A program made the translations under genes and the position numbers. The notes below the pieces were generated by a model. It was not told where the DNA came from, did not search any database, and was given only the letters and a program-made list of their open reading frames with translations. DNA of 35,687 nt, from the IMG/VR virus record IMGVR_UViG_3300028388_002326, positions 1-35,687 of that record; one strand, given 5' to 3'. Below are positions 17,201-24,568 of this stretch, one piece after another. The stretch is from a virus. The first letter of the stretch is position 1, and the number at the start of each line of letters is the position of its first letter.

Positions 17201-17974
17201 ATTCAGTACCCAGAAGAGATACCCGTTTCTTATACAGCTAGCGCCACCAGCGCAACATATCATAGAGAGCCCGTCACTATACCCACTAGCACAGGTAGCT
17301 GGTATGAGAGAGACATCCGCCGCATCATTTCCCAAACTGCTTGGTTTTGGAACCCCGATTATTCTGCACGGTATCTAGGTCCAACATTTCCACAACATTG
17401 GGAGGCGTGGAAAACTGCATATGCGGAGTATGGTATTGGCTTATGGGGCCATTATCAAGGTGGAGAGTATCAATATTGTAGCTATGCGAAACTGGTTGAC
17501 AGAGTAAAGGAAGATGGCTTCTGGCCAAGTAATTCTCTTGTAATTGCTGGATACAATTATAAATCTGACTCAGGTAATCTAGCCTCTACAGAAGACTTGG
17601 TTTTAGCTGGTGCACCATCTGTTGACGCTAGTACATGTTGCCCGTGCTACGGCACGTTTACGTATAAAGTATCTGTAGACGGAGGTGTAAACTGGTCTGA
17701 TGTTGTTGAAACGGACCTAAGCAATCAGTACTTTGACGGCGGTGTAACCGCTGGTGGTTATGTGTACTATAGTGGTCACTTCGGCACAACTATATATGTA
17801 GCTGATGATACAGTTTCCAGTGTAAGTGGCTACTACGGTGGTTCCAAAACGTTTACTAGCTCTGGTGGCGGTCTTTGGGTATACTCGCCTAACGATGATA
17901 TACGGATACAGCTTTTAAGTTGGGCACCTGCTAATGGCAGCAATTTATGTCCGGGGGTTATAACACTTGGATAA
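14234..17974 (+). CDS. Giant tail appendage protein, main part (FnIII-like repeats)
   Basis: This is a 1246-residue frame. The GTG at 14234 has no ribosome site, and the frame is already open from 14135, so this is most likely the continuation of the 13050 gene. It contains many repeats with the theme 'eYkYivvFyDe.G..S.lSe' followed by 'rkIYRt......yy.L.di.d..tt.fiD', which look like tandem fibronectin III-like beta sandwiches. Examples lie around residues 70-110, 255-345, 470-520 and 760-850. The C-terminal ~100 residues hold a 'TCCPCYGTF' Cys cluster and Gly/Ser-rich strands, probably a tip domain. Role inferred: a long tail fibre or tail-surface protein. Composition is AT-rich with frequent tat, ata and aga codons. 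Confidence 0.65.
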   Translation: MNTIRVWRTKKDDTEYFYLTEYDLYDYTASYYLTRAEETLPKDNSYYSYIVSDYIGAVDDISEDTPEVPITNSTGRYYYKVCKDGNLSEDYVSVDISGTDGRQVILENIAAPHIDFTSVVSGLRVSQIDCPDPTDDKWYISIDGDVSQDTEAGIPVTVTPRRLSTGTVTPCRTCYESVDIPTDKDTINYFDTEYIYSATTKAALEFNLSKAVSGDDNGLKAMPVPDSITVNKITFTKPESTMTATNNGDGNLEFGREYKYIVVFYDEVGLYSNLSEITAVTVNNPNGSQILLSGIPTSPDRGVGRKIYRTSNPFNPTKYYYELTDIQDNTTTTFIDNLSTESIYGPLSFITPSNPVEGSYTFRFAWAYTYTHWVYNSYYDIYILQRSAERGFSPEDAQVYSEDDPIVFIEFPNLDENYRYSLLDIEVGVAEPTQTSTYGLGDIPPYLDTNEVVLQLEEGGDLEPNTTYKYAISFTNFIQDSITGRPRLDTYAGNPCYVGEVTTTDTARSVRLKNLHKVHMRWLDDTRDRGAPGIVRSNSGWGIYDLDASWHGALLYRTTAATPNNLKYVAGWARDTSNLDISPYYDDAFGKLESYEYMDVTSDDSLGSELPVTLLDLHPYMYINRGKKRGHTDSATSRNYPTTTLGSTPPVPKALYGYLAVPYYRDIDGSEPVRFFDDLSRYEQFRYTSRRFKTVTVTDSNAYTVSLSSIESSLRYYADGVAIYRSIFGRDPSNPENYRLVDTIDYRDEVGGLLHGLYTFYTAGERPTVTSEIDRQVSLLIDPVTYDERIPKPGTTLSGTFNYGMTFVTELGDETELIDITTAFQTYELASTSTDIVDGSLDPDFGNVWITANHFYDLYRMLLQTNRRFVAKRIYRYHIEDGIPPVKKYKLLAELDMNVDTYTDTATNSSIAANDALETAVTLPASAYTYQDNKNSEDITEAVALPYLSLLESDKKHYEISANSEQAPYKYVGMLLGHTLPVYTCDPYYIQYPEEIPVSYTASATSATYHREPVTIPTSTGSWYERDIRRIISQTAWFWNPDYSARYLGPTFPQHWEAWKTAYAEYGIGLWGHYQGGEYQYCSYAKLVDRVKEDGFWPSNSLVIAGYNYKSDSGNLASTEDLVLAGAPSVDASTCCPCYGTFTYKVSVDGGVNWSDVVETDLSNQYFDGGVTAGGYVYYSGHFGTTIYVADDTVSSVSGYYGGSKTFTSSGGGLWVYSPNDDIRIQLLSWAPANGSNLCPGVITLG

Positions 17975-18539
17975 TGATATTCTTAAACCAGATGAACTGC
18001 CTTGTAATGAGTTTGATGGGTTGTGTGCTATTTGTAGAAATGCTACCAGTAAATGTGGCAAGGCATTCAGAGCAGCCTTGCTAAAAGATGGTGTCGTAGC
18101 AAAAAAGCTGTTTGAGTGTCCTTACGATAAACCGTGGACTGGTATACCTAATAGAGTCGTAAGAAGAAAAATCGGATTAAAAGATCCAGAGTTTAATGAG
18201 GTCATAGAAAAGATTCGTAAGCGGATACATAGGCAAGCTTGTGAAGTTTCTGAAGATGGCTACTGTAAGCCATTTAAGCTTGAAATATCTAAAGAAGAGT
18301 GTACAGAGTGTCAAAGCAACTTTAATAAGAGAAAAGAAATTATAGAGCGTTTCAAAGAGCAAGTAGACAAAACCCGTAAAGTAGAGTTATGTATACACCG
18401 AGAAACTGTAGTTAAGCACGGTAAGACTGGATGCTGCGGTAGCACTAAAACTGTTCCGATAAAAATACAGTGCGTTAAATTCGATAAAGTGGTTTCTGTT
18501 GAAAGATGTTATAGCTGTGACGAGTATCAATCTAAATAA
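17967..18539 (+). CDS. Cys-rich hypothetical protein
   Basis: This is a 190-residue basic protein with about 18 cysteines arranged in pairs (CAICRNATSKC, CTECQSNF, TGCCGS, CYSCDEY). The start is TTG 17967, with GGGGG upstream; it overlaps the end of the giant appendage gene by eight bases. The pairs suggest two or more zinc-binding knuckles separated by a Lys/Glu-rich helix (RKEIIERFKEQVDKTRK). I do not recognise the family. The CCPC/CxxC style is shared with the C-terminus of the upstream protein, so it could be a chaperone or partner of that fibre. It may equally be an independent zinc-finger protein. Confidence 0.55.
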   Translation: MDNDILKPDELPCNEFDGLCAICRNATSKCGKAFRAALLKDGVVAKKLFECPYDKPWTGIPNRVVRRKIGLKDPEFNEVIEKIRKRIHRQACEVSEDGYCKPFKLEISKEECTECQSNFNKRKEIIERFKEQVDKTRKVELCIHRETVVKHGKTGCCGSTKTVPIKIQCVKFDKVVSVERCYSCDEYQSK

Positions 18540-19305
18540 AGTAGTCGTTGTTGCTTTGCCGAGAACGGGCAGCACACTGCTATGCTCGTTAATGAACTTG
18601 CATCCGGAAGCTTATATAGCCGGTGAGCTTATACACGTACTGCCGAATAATAGAAAACTTAATAAGGAACTGTGGACACCTGAAAAGTGTTTTTACTCAC
18701 TTAAGCGAAAGGAACTTACCGCTAAAGTACGCTTCCACCCTGAAAAGTGTATCAATAAACCAATGTACAGTTTAGACGAACTTAAAGATATTGGTATACG
18801 CCTATTTGGATTTAAATGTATGGCGTATGCTTTGGGCCTATTTCCAGAAAATATCAAACGCTTTTTGACCCTATTAAAAAAAGACGGCTACTCCATGATA
18901 TGGCTTCAGAGGGAAGACATACTAAGATCTGCTGTCTCTTTGTGTGTAGCCCATAAAAAACAAATGTTCCACAACGCCAACAATATATCGGCAGGAAATA
19001 AACTACAGGTAGACGTAGCTATAGATCCTGATTTGCTTGAGCATTCGTACCAGTGGTTCGTCAGCATAAACGATGCGATATCAAGCTACTTTAAAACTGA
19101 GGAATATATACCGATAACATACAAAGACATTACGTCTATGAAAAGAAATACCGCCATGCGGGACCTATTCTCAGGCTTGAAAATAGATGCATCAATGATA
19201 GACTTTGCTGATGAGCCATTAAACAGGACTAGTAAGACTAACGCTGTGCTTGATGGTGTAGCGAATAAAGAAGTAGTATTATCAAGAATACAGGGGGCGG
19301 TGTGA
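18499..19305 (+). CDS. Stf0-like sulfotransferase
   Basis: This is a ~268-residue protein with the hallmark PAPS-binding loop 'ALPRTGSTLL' (residues 19-28, 5'-phosphosulfate-binding) and a 3'-phosphate-binding helix 'WLQREDILRSAVSL' (R138 and S147, the R-x8-S spacing). A later 'YIPITYKDI' corresponds to the conserved 'L.YEDL' strand. Known family reaction: transfer of sulfate from 3'-phosphoadenylyl-sulfate to a hydroxyl or amine, often on a sugar or lipid. The TTG at 18499 overlaps the preceding gene by 41 bases; GTG 18517 is an alternative start. Context with fibres and a glycosyltransferase suggests modification of a virion glycan or a host surface glycan, which is inference. Confidence 0.75.
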   Translation: MKDVIAVTSINLNKVVVVALPRTGSTLLCSLMNLHPEAYIAGELIHVLPNNRKLNKELWTPEKCFYSLKRKELTAKVRFHPEKCINKPMYSLDELKDIGIRLFGFKCMAYALGLFPENIKRFLTLLKKDGYSMIWLQREDILRSAVSLCVAHKKQMFHNANNISAGNKLQVDVAIDPDLLEHSYQWFVSINDAISSYFKTEEYIPITYKDITSMKRNTAMRDLFSGLKIDASMIDFADEPLNRTSKTNAVLDGVANKEVVLSRIQGAV

Positions 19306-19889
19306 ACGAGTTGGAGCATATCATATTCGCTAAGCTCGCATGGCGAGAAATGTTTTTAGGCTACCCGTGTCATTGGGACAAAGTATACAGTAGCTTGATG
19401 GCAGCTGCGGCATTAGCAAAAGATACTGTACTACACGAGGAGTTATCAAACGCTGCTAAACTGTTCAAAAAGGCTGTTATAAGCAATGATATGTACAGGC
19501 CTGAGTTTGAAAGGCTGGCTGCGCTTACGGCAAATACACTATCTGGTAAAGAGCTATTTGATATCAACGAAGCAAGTACAACTCAAATGTGTTTAGAGTG
19601 CGCAAACAAGCATTACGCCGCAGCCATGGCAGCATGGTCACCAACAAACATGAAAAAGTGTTTATGCTGTTTAGGTCACTTAGCACATGTATCGGATCAC
19701 TTAGTCGAGTTATCTGTACCAGCTGCGTTAATTGTAAGAGACGAGCGAAAAGAGTTATGGAAAAGCTTTATTGCTGGTGGGGATGTCTATAAGCCAGACT
19801 TTGAAGAAATCGGTACAATGTTGGTTTCCTTAGCAGTTGATGCGGACGATGGTATGCTGTTTAATAGTAAGCACGCTAATTCGCAATAA
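19302..19889 (+). CDS. CxxC...KH-type helical protein, function unknown
   Basis: This 195-residue mostly helical protein starts at a GTG that overlaps the sulfotransferase stop. It contains 'CLECANKHYAAAMAAW' (residues ~97-112) and then 'CLCCLGHLAHVSDHLVEL'. The pairing of C-x2-C-x2-KH with a downstream 'LGHLA....DHL' helix is a pattern I have seen in short uncharacterised phage and bacterial proteins; it looks like a metal-binding helical bundle. A repeated 'R/KPDFE/EFERLAAL' motif near residues 65-75 and 158-170 hints at an internal duplication. No enzymatic role can be named. It is located between two predicted glycan-modifying enzymes. Confidence 0.55.
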   Translation: MNELEHIIFAKLAWREMFLGYPCHWDKVYSSLMAAAALAKDTVLHEELSNAAKLFKKAVISNDMYRPEFERLAALTANTLSGKELFDINEASTTQMCLECANKHYAAAMAAWSPTNMKKCLCCLGHLAHVSDHLVELSVPAALIVRDERKELWKSFIAGGDVYKPDFEEIGTMLVSLAVDADDGMLFNSKHANSQ

Positions 19890-19909
19890 CTTTTAATGGT
19901 GGAGAATTT

Positions 19910-22003
19910 ATGAAACTGTTCATTGACTTTATCAAACCTCCCGGAGACGTACTCTGTCTGCTCGGGGCGTTAAGGGAGATCAACAAGCATGAAGAAATTA
20001 CGTTTTCGATTGGGGGTCCACACGGAGAATTGTACCCTGACCTTACCGCTAACAATCCGCTCTACGACTCCAACATCACCAGAGAAGGCTGCGACAAAGT
20101 GGTCAAGCCCGACTACGGTCAAGGGATTCGAGAATCCGATGAGCGGGAACAAGGCCACTTTACAGAAGCATTATGCCACAACGTCGCCAACCAGCTCGGG
20201 CTAGTTGTACCGTACAACTGCGACACCCGGCCTGCGATCTACCTGACTGACTCAGAGAAGCATCTACGTCCTGTACAGCAGCCATACTGGGTATTCTTTG
20301 CTGGCGGTAAGGTAGACTTCACAGCCAAGTGGTGGACACATGACAACTGGCAGGAGGTGGCAACCAAGCTTAGCACGTTCGTACCAGATATGAACGTGGT
20401 ACAAGTAGGGGCCACCGGACCAGAGCATTATAACTTCCAGCTCCGCAACGTACAGAATATGGTGGGCCAGACGACGCTCAGACAGCTCCTGTGCTTGATT
20501 TATCACTCCGAGGGGGTGGTATGTGGTATTACCAGCGGAATGCACGTAGCGGGCGCTTTTGGCAAGCCCTGCGTGGTCATAGCAGGTGGGCGTGAAGGGC
20601 CATGGTGGGAGAAGTATGACGAGCACACGTTCATACATACAGTAGGGCAGCTGTCCTGCTGTAATAAACCATGCTGGTGCAGCCATGTAGACGACAGCAC
20701 AGCCAAGGCTAACCCTAGCTCAAAGGGCGGAGTCTGCGTTAACGCGTCACTAAACAAGGATGCTCATACCTCAAAGCAGCAGCCGGCAGTACCAAGCTGC
20801 ATGTCCAAGATCACACCGAACTTGGTTCTGAACGCTATAAAGAATACTTACACAGGTAACAAAATGACGGTCACCCCTAAAAAGCGTAAGACTGTCGCCT
20901 CAAGGAAGGACCTATTTCAGGACGTAACCATCATGGTGTGTCTGTACGGCACAGATCAGCCCGGCCGTAGTGACTTCCACGACCTCCACAGACGCTGTAT
21001 AGGGGGCATCCTGAGCACTTTGACGCCGTCAGAGGCCGAGAGGGTACAGTGGGTACTTGGATGCAATGAAGTTGACCCGAAAACTATGCAATATTTGGGT
21101 CAAAAACTTCCACAGGCTACCTTCGTGGTAAAAGACAAGAACGTCAACAAGTATCCTATTATGCGTGAGATGATGGGAAAGGTTCGTACATCTTACGCCC
21201 TATGGTTCGACGACGACTCCTACCCTACCAAGCTTGGGTGGCTAACAAAAGTTGTCAACCTGTTCATAAAGACGGGTGTAGCTGTTGGCGGCAGAGAGTA
21301 CACGTGGCCTATCCTTGATGGTCAGCTGGAGTGGATCCAGAAGGCATCATGGTTCTCTGGTATGGCACCGCATGTAGAGAACAGGGAGATGCGCATCAGG
21401 TTCATCACAGGAGGCTTCCAGATCTTCAGTATGGACGCTATCCGCAAGATGGACTGGCCTGATCCACGGCTAGACCATAACGGTGGTGACGTGATGATGG
21501 GTGAAGCTGTCAGACAAACGGGACAAAAGATTGTGAATTTGTCCCTAGACAAGTACGGTATCGTAGTCAGTGGTGCGAAGCGCAGGGGGACTAACCAGCG
21601 CTCAGCTGGAGCACGTTCCATGCGCCGTGCCCGGTTTAGCCGTGATACATTCTATTTCACTGAGGAGCGGCTTGGTGAGCTACTGCGCCACCCTGACGCT
21701 GAGCTGGTACTACCCAACATAACGCGTGATGTAGATACACTCAAGCCGATAGTGCACAAGCTTGCAGAATATAGACGAAAGGTTAATGCTGGTGGTTGTA
21801 AGGGCTGTAATCGAAAGAAGTACTTCCGTAAGATAGAGGAATGTAAAGCACGCTTGATTGAAGCAGTCAAAGATCATATTATAGTGTTGGACGAGCAGGG
21901 CAAAGAAAGGCTACTGCAGCATATCCGAGCGGAGTACAATACAGAAGTGAAGACTGTGTACTACCCGTCAATTGGTATGATCATTGGAGAAGATAATGGC
22001 TGA
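19910..22003 (+). CDS. Fused glycosyltransferase (GT9-like + GT2-like)
   Basis: This is a 697-residue protein preceded by GGTGGAG. Residues ~1-250 resemble GT9 heptosyltransferases: an N-terminal Rossmann-like half, then 'VVQVGATGPEHYN', 'NMVGQTTLRQLLCLIYHSEG', and the nucleotide-sugar loop 'GITSGMHVAGAFGKP' (206-220). Residues ~338-560 resemble a GT-A/GT2 domain: 'VTIMVCLYGTDQP', then a metal-binding 'WFDDDSYP' (DDD 434-436) after a long variable loop. The C-terminal ~100 residues are helical with 'GGCKGCNRKKY', a probable zinc knuckle. Inferred role: two-step sugar transfer on virion or cell-surface glycans. Visible codon use is more GC-rich than in the genes just upstream. Confidence 0.78.
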   Translation: MKLFIDFIKPPGDVLCLLGALREINKHEEITFSIGGPHGELYPDLTANNPLYDSNITREGCDKVVKPDYGQGIRESDEREQGHFTEALCHNVANQLGLVVPYNCDTRPAIYLTDSEKHLRPVQQPYWVFFAGGKVDFTAKWWTHDNWQEVATKLSTFVPDMNVVQVGATGPEHYNFQLRNVQNMVGQTTLRQLLCLIYHSEGVVCGITSGMHVAGAFGKPCVVIAGGREGPWWEKYDEHTFIHTVGQLSCCNKPCWCSHVDDSTAKANPSSKGGVCVNASLNKDAHTSKQQPAVPSCMSKITPNLVLNAIKNTYTGNKMTVTPKKRKTVASRKDLFQDVTIMVCLYGTDQPGRSDFHDLHRRCIGGILSTLTPSEAERVQWVLGCNEVDPKTMQYLGQKLPQATFVVKDKNVNKYPIMREMMGKVRTSYALWFDDDSYPTKLGWLTKVVNLFIKTGVAVGGREYTWPILDGQLEWIQKASWFSGMAPHVENREMRIRFITGGFQIFSMDAIRKMDWPDPRLDHNGGDVMMGEAVRQTGQKIVNLSLDKYGIVVSGAKRRGTNQRSAGARSMRRARFSRDTFYFTEERLGELLRHPDAELVLPNITRDVDTLKPIVHKLAEYRRKVNAGGCKGCNRKKYFRKIEECKARLIEAVKDHIIVLDEQGKERLLQHIRAEYNTEVKTVYYPSIGMIIGEDNG

Positions 22004-22442
22004 CCCGGAATATCAAGAGTTTGAGTTTGGCTACAGTGACGCGGAAGATCAGTATACCGGTGCATCGATCACCGTGCGAAGATGGCAGTACCTACCTACG
22101 GTAGAGAATCCGCGCCTTGAGGGTTCCCGTATGCGTGTAGAGATTGTGGAAGCGGTCGGCATACCAGCCGAGCTGTTTGTATGGGAGAGACATACCACGT
22201 ATCTTGAAGGTCAGCCTGAAGAGAAGGATCGTGTGATGTGTGTCGCAAAGGTAGGCGACCTAAGTGTGTATCCGGTTGATGCCCCTGATTCGTATAGTGA
22301 CATACCACCGTTCTACCGTACAGCAGTATTTGATATGCCGTTTGCGTCTCCACTTGATATGGTTAACACATGGGATGACATGGCTATGTCTTTCCACTCT
22401 CTTTTGAAGTCTGTTGTAGACCTCGGACTGGCAACTGAATGA
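21996..22442 (+). CDS. Hypothetical protein (gp in glycosylation/tail operon)
   Basis: This is a ~148-residue acidic protein. The ATG at 21996 is chosen because GGAG lies six bases upstream; it overlaps the end of the glycosyltransferase gene. It is alpha/beta with several aromatic strands (VRRWQYLPTVENPRLEG, LFVWERHTTYLEGQ, FYRTAVFDMPF) and a C-terminal helix (MAMSFHSLLKSVVDLGL). I recognise no family. It overlaps the next gene by ATGA, so the two are likely translated together. Function unknown. Confidence 0.5.
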   Translation: MADPEYQEFEFGYSDAEDQYTGASITVRRWQYLPTVENPRLEGSRMRVEIVEAVGIPAELFVWERHTTYLEGQPEEKDRVMCVAKVGDLSVYPVDAPDSYSDIPPFYRTAVFDMPFASPLDMVNTWDDMAMSFHSLLKSVVDLGLATE

Positions 22443-22750
22443 ACCAGCTTGTATTGACCAACTCAGCTACAGAAGCGTTGCTGCAGCACCCAAGACTTCA
22501 GCATATAAGCTTCCTAGCCAATGCAAAGCGTCAGTGGAACATGAAGGTAAAGGTTCGTAAAAGCTGCTGCCGACACAAGAAGACACGGTTGACATCGCAG
22601 CAGAGACAACATATACTCAACTCTGTACGTCAATCTGTATCGCTACTAAGCGGTACCGTACTGCAGCAGATTAAAGACATACTTGGAGTACAAAAAATTA
22701 TTGTCCATCTCGGCGTTGAGAATGGACAGATGAAAACAAAAACACTGTAA
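22439..22750 (+). CDS. Small basic Cys-containing hypothetical protein
   Basis: This 103-residue basic protein starts with ATG overlapping the previous TGA. The middle carries 'VRKSCCRHKKTRLTSQQRQHIL', a Cys-Cys-x-His cluster next to a basic helix. The C-terminal part is a strand-helix unit (QQIKDILGVQKIIVHL). The pattern 'CC..KK..........I' resembles short phage proteins that follow tail genes, but I cannot name a family. Function unknown. Confidence 0.5.
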   Translation: MNQLVLTNSATEALLQHPRLQHISFLANAKRQWNMKVKVRKSCCRHKKTRLTSQQRQHILNSVRQSVSLLSGTVLQQIKDILGVQKIIVHLGVENGQMKTKTL

Positions 22751-22763
22751 CGGAGGATTAGTG

Positions 22764-23087
22764 ATGGTGGAGAACACGGAAAGTACGGAAAAGGTGGGGA
22801 AACTCACGGTGGAAGAGGTCAAGGCAGATGGTGGTAGCCTTGTTGTGCTCGTTTCGTCAAGTGATCGAGAAGAGCTGGTGACTAAAGGTCGTCAGTTTGT
22901 TATCGAGCACCTTGGTAAAACACCAGAGTACAACTCGTGGGCTACTGCTGGCGTGGAGCCTGCCAGCGGCCCAATGGCGTTTGATCCGGAGAACCCGGAC
23001 GCCGATCCTTACGAGCTGCTCTCGTCGGGAGAAAAAACAGATCGTTGGAGTTATAAGCAGATGTTCAAGCTTACCAAGATGATCTAA
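22764..23087 (+). CDS. Hypothetical protein, last gene of tail operon
   Basis: This is a ~107-residue acidic protein. ATG 22764 is preferred over GTG 22761 because GGAGG (22752-22756) gives a 7-base spacing. Predicted structure is short: a helix-strand N-terminus (LTVEEVKADGGSLVVLVSS), a helix (KGRQFVIEHLG), and then an acidic Pro-rich tail with 'DADPYELLSSGEKTDRW'. There is no recognisable domain. It is followed by a hairpin that probably ends both this operon and the opposing one. Confidence 0.5.
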   Translation: MVENTESTEKVGKLTVEEVKADGGSLVVLVSSSDREELVTKGRQFVIEHLGKTPEYNSWATAGVEPASGPMAFDPENPDADPYELLSSGEKTDRWSYKQMFKLTKMI

Positions 23088-23130
23088 CCACCAAATGGGT
23101 TGCTTCAAAGCAATCGGGCCCCTGCCATTT

Positions 23131-23152
23131 AAGCCGCCCTTTCGGACGGCTT
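23131..23152. terminator. Hairpin between convergent operons
   Basis: AAGCCGCCC, a TTTC loop, then GGACGGCTT. Read on the minus strand this is a GAAA-tetraloop hairpin with one G-U pair and eight Watson-Crick pairs. It sits in the 95-base gap between the plus-strand gene ending at 23087 and the minus-strand gene ending at 23183, the normal place for a shared terminator. There is no clear U-run after it on either strand, so it may be rho-assisted or an RNA-stabilising element. Confidence 0.6.
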
Positions 23153-23182
23153 CGTAACTGTGTCCACTCGTGGCAGATCAGC

Positions 23183-23620
23183 TTAGGCGAGGGCAGAACC
23201 AGCGGGGAGTTTGAAGCTGGGCTTGAGATTCGCTTTGAATAGATCCTGAGGATTGAGCTTTAGGCTGCCAGCGTCGATAAGGGACTTACCTCTTCCGCCC
23301 GGAGTATGTGTACTAGCTCTGGACAGCGACTTCGACATTCGTTCAGACGCTGCTGCCAAGCGGGCTGCAAGGTCGTCACCACCACCACTGATAATCTTGT
23401 TCATGCGCTGTTTACCACCACGCAAGATGCGCTTGGTAAGGCCCATTGTAGTGGAGCTTTCTTTAACGAAGATTCCTTCTGCGACCTTGAGCATGGCTTT
23501 CTTCTCCTTGACTTTCTTGGGAAGCTTCTTCCCTTTGGGTGTATGGTCTTCAAACTTGCGGGCAAGCTTTGGGTCAGTAGCCCAAAGATACTTTCTCTGC
23601 TGTTGCGACTTCATAGGCAT
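23183..23620 (-). CDS. Small basic phage protein (MPMKS... type)
   Basis: This is a 145-residue basic protein beginning MPMKSQQQRKYLWATDPKLA, with 'KFEDHTPKGKKLPKKVKEKK'. This type of N-terminus, a basic helix followed by 'HTPKGKKLP', occurs in many short phage proteins of unknown function encoded near head genes. The remainder is Lys, Gly and Ser-rich with a likely amphipathic helix (DLAARLAAASERMSKSL). The first gene on the 3' side of a minus-strand block, it overlaps nothing and is followed by a hairpin. It may be a head-associated or DNA-associated protein; I cannot be more specific. Confidence 0.6.
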   Translation of the reverse strand: MPMKSQQQRKYLWATDPKLARKFEDHTPKGKKLPKKVKEKKAMLKVAEGIFVKESSTTMGLTKRILRGGKQRMNKIISGGGDDLAARLAAASERMSKSLSRASTHTPGGRGKSLIDAGSLKLNPQDLFKANLKPSFKLPAGSALA

Positions 23621-23621
23621 A

Positions 23622-24290
23622 TTACTTTTTCCTGTTAAGAAGTGGCAGCTGCTGAAGCTGTTCCCAGAGCTGCTTCATTCGTTCTTGTACGTAACCTTCA
23701 AGATAAGCTCTGGTGTCTACCTGCTTTTTACGAGCAGCTTCAAACATATCCGCGTCATCCGTGAAGGCTGTCTCTAGATCCAGCACAGGGTTTTCACTGG
23801 TATACTCAGCAAACGCCAAGAACTTTGGAGGCTCAATGATTCCGTTGTTTGAGAGAATAAGCCCGGTGTATCTAGCTATCTCATGTGAGAATTCTGCGTT
23901 ACCAAGTTCCGGGTCAGGGGGATCATTGTACACCACTTCAGCAACGCCCCAAGCAAGGTCTTCAGGATCGACTGGAGAAAAGGTATCAAACTCAGCCTCA
24001 TCACCATTGAGCGCACGACATGTCTGAGAAAATATCTCTTGAGACAAGTAGAACTGATTGGTAGTCAGCGCAACTATCAGCGACCATAGCTTGTCATGGT
24101 TTACTAGCGGAAGCTTTGCGCCGAAGTCATCTTTGATCTGCATGCGTATGGTGTCAGGTTCCCACTCGAATGCTTCGGTGCCATAGTTATCTAGGAAGAT
24201 AGCTAACAAGCAAGTGCCGAAGGTGTTCTCATCCTCCAGCACTTGTTTGATCTGCTGTTTACGTATCGGTGACCCAATAACGTTTGGCAT
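23622..24290 (-). CDS. Hypothetical virion-associated protein
   Basis: This 222-residue acidic, helix-rich protein is encoded one base upstream of the basic gene. It starts MPNVIGSPIRKQQIKQVL at the point where the previous gene stops (shared base at 24290). Notable segments are 'LLAIFLDNYGTEAFEWEPDTIRMQI' and a long C-terminal helix ending 'MKQLWEQLQQLPLLNRKK'. Similar helical proteins of 180-230 residues sit beside head-maturation and portal-linked genes in large phages, but I cannot assign a family. Function unknown. Confidence 0.55.
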   Translation of the reverse strand: MPNVIGSPIRKQQIKQVLEDENTFGTCLLAIFLDNYGTEAFEWEPDTIRMQIKDDFGAKLPLVNHDKLWSLIVALTTNQFYLSQEIFSQTCRALNGDEAEFDTFSPVDPEDLAWGVAEVVYNDPPDPELGNAEFSHEIARYTGLILSNNGIIEPPKFLAFAEYTSENPVLDLETAFTDDADMFEAARKKQVDTRAYLEGYVQERMKQLWEQLQQLPLLNRKK

Positions 24291-24568
24291 TACTTGTCCT
24301 CTTTGTCTTTAGCCAGCACGTTAACCTTCTTACTCTTGTTGGGTGACTTCTTCAAGTACTTGCCATCACCTTTACGTGGGGTTGGTGAGCAACTTGATGC
24401 GGCTTCTTTAGGCATGTTCTGCAGCGCGGCCTTAGCAGCGGCGAGCTTGACAGAAGAAGCTTTTTCCCGCTTGGGCTCAGGCTTATCAACGCCGAGGTAT
24501 TCATGCATATCAACAGTCTTCTTTGTTACACGATCAATACGCTTTGCTTCATCTGCCGAGAGCGTCAA
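24290..24568 (-). CDS. Lys-rich small protein, overlapping or frameshifted from upstream gene
   Basis: This 92-residue frame uses TTG 24568 as its start. The sequence from 'LSADEAKRIDRVTKKTVDMHEYLG' onwards has real-protein character: a helix, then a Lys/Ala-rich tail with 'SPTPRKGDGKYLKKSPNKSKK'. The frame reads further upstream, but that part is a shadow of the next gene. The preceding gene ends 20 bases inside this one with 'SEAFDALGR'; a frameshift there would give 'SEAFDA..SADEAKRI', which looks like a natural continuous protein. Two readings are possible: a separate gene started by TTG, or the C-terminus of the upstream gene after a +1 shift. Confidence 0.5.
   Translation of the reverse strand: MTLSADEAKRIDRVTKKTVDMHEYLGVDKPEPKREKASSVKLAAAKAALQNMPKEAASSCSPTPRKGDGKYLKKSPNKSKKVNVLAKDKEDK

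Noticed and set aside
23253-23777. 174-residue plus-strand frame opposite the MPMKS gene
   Set aside because: It is antisense to two minus-strand genes with good starts and has no recognisable domain or ribosome site.
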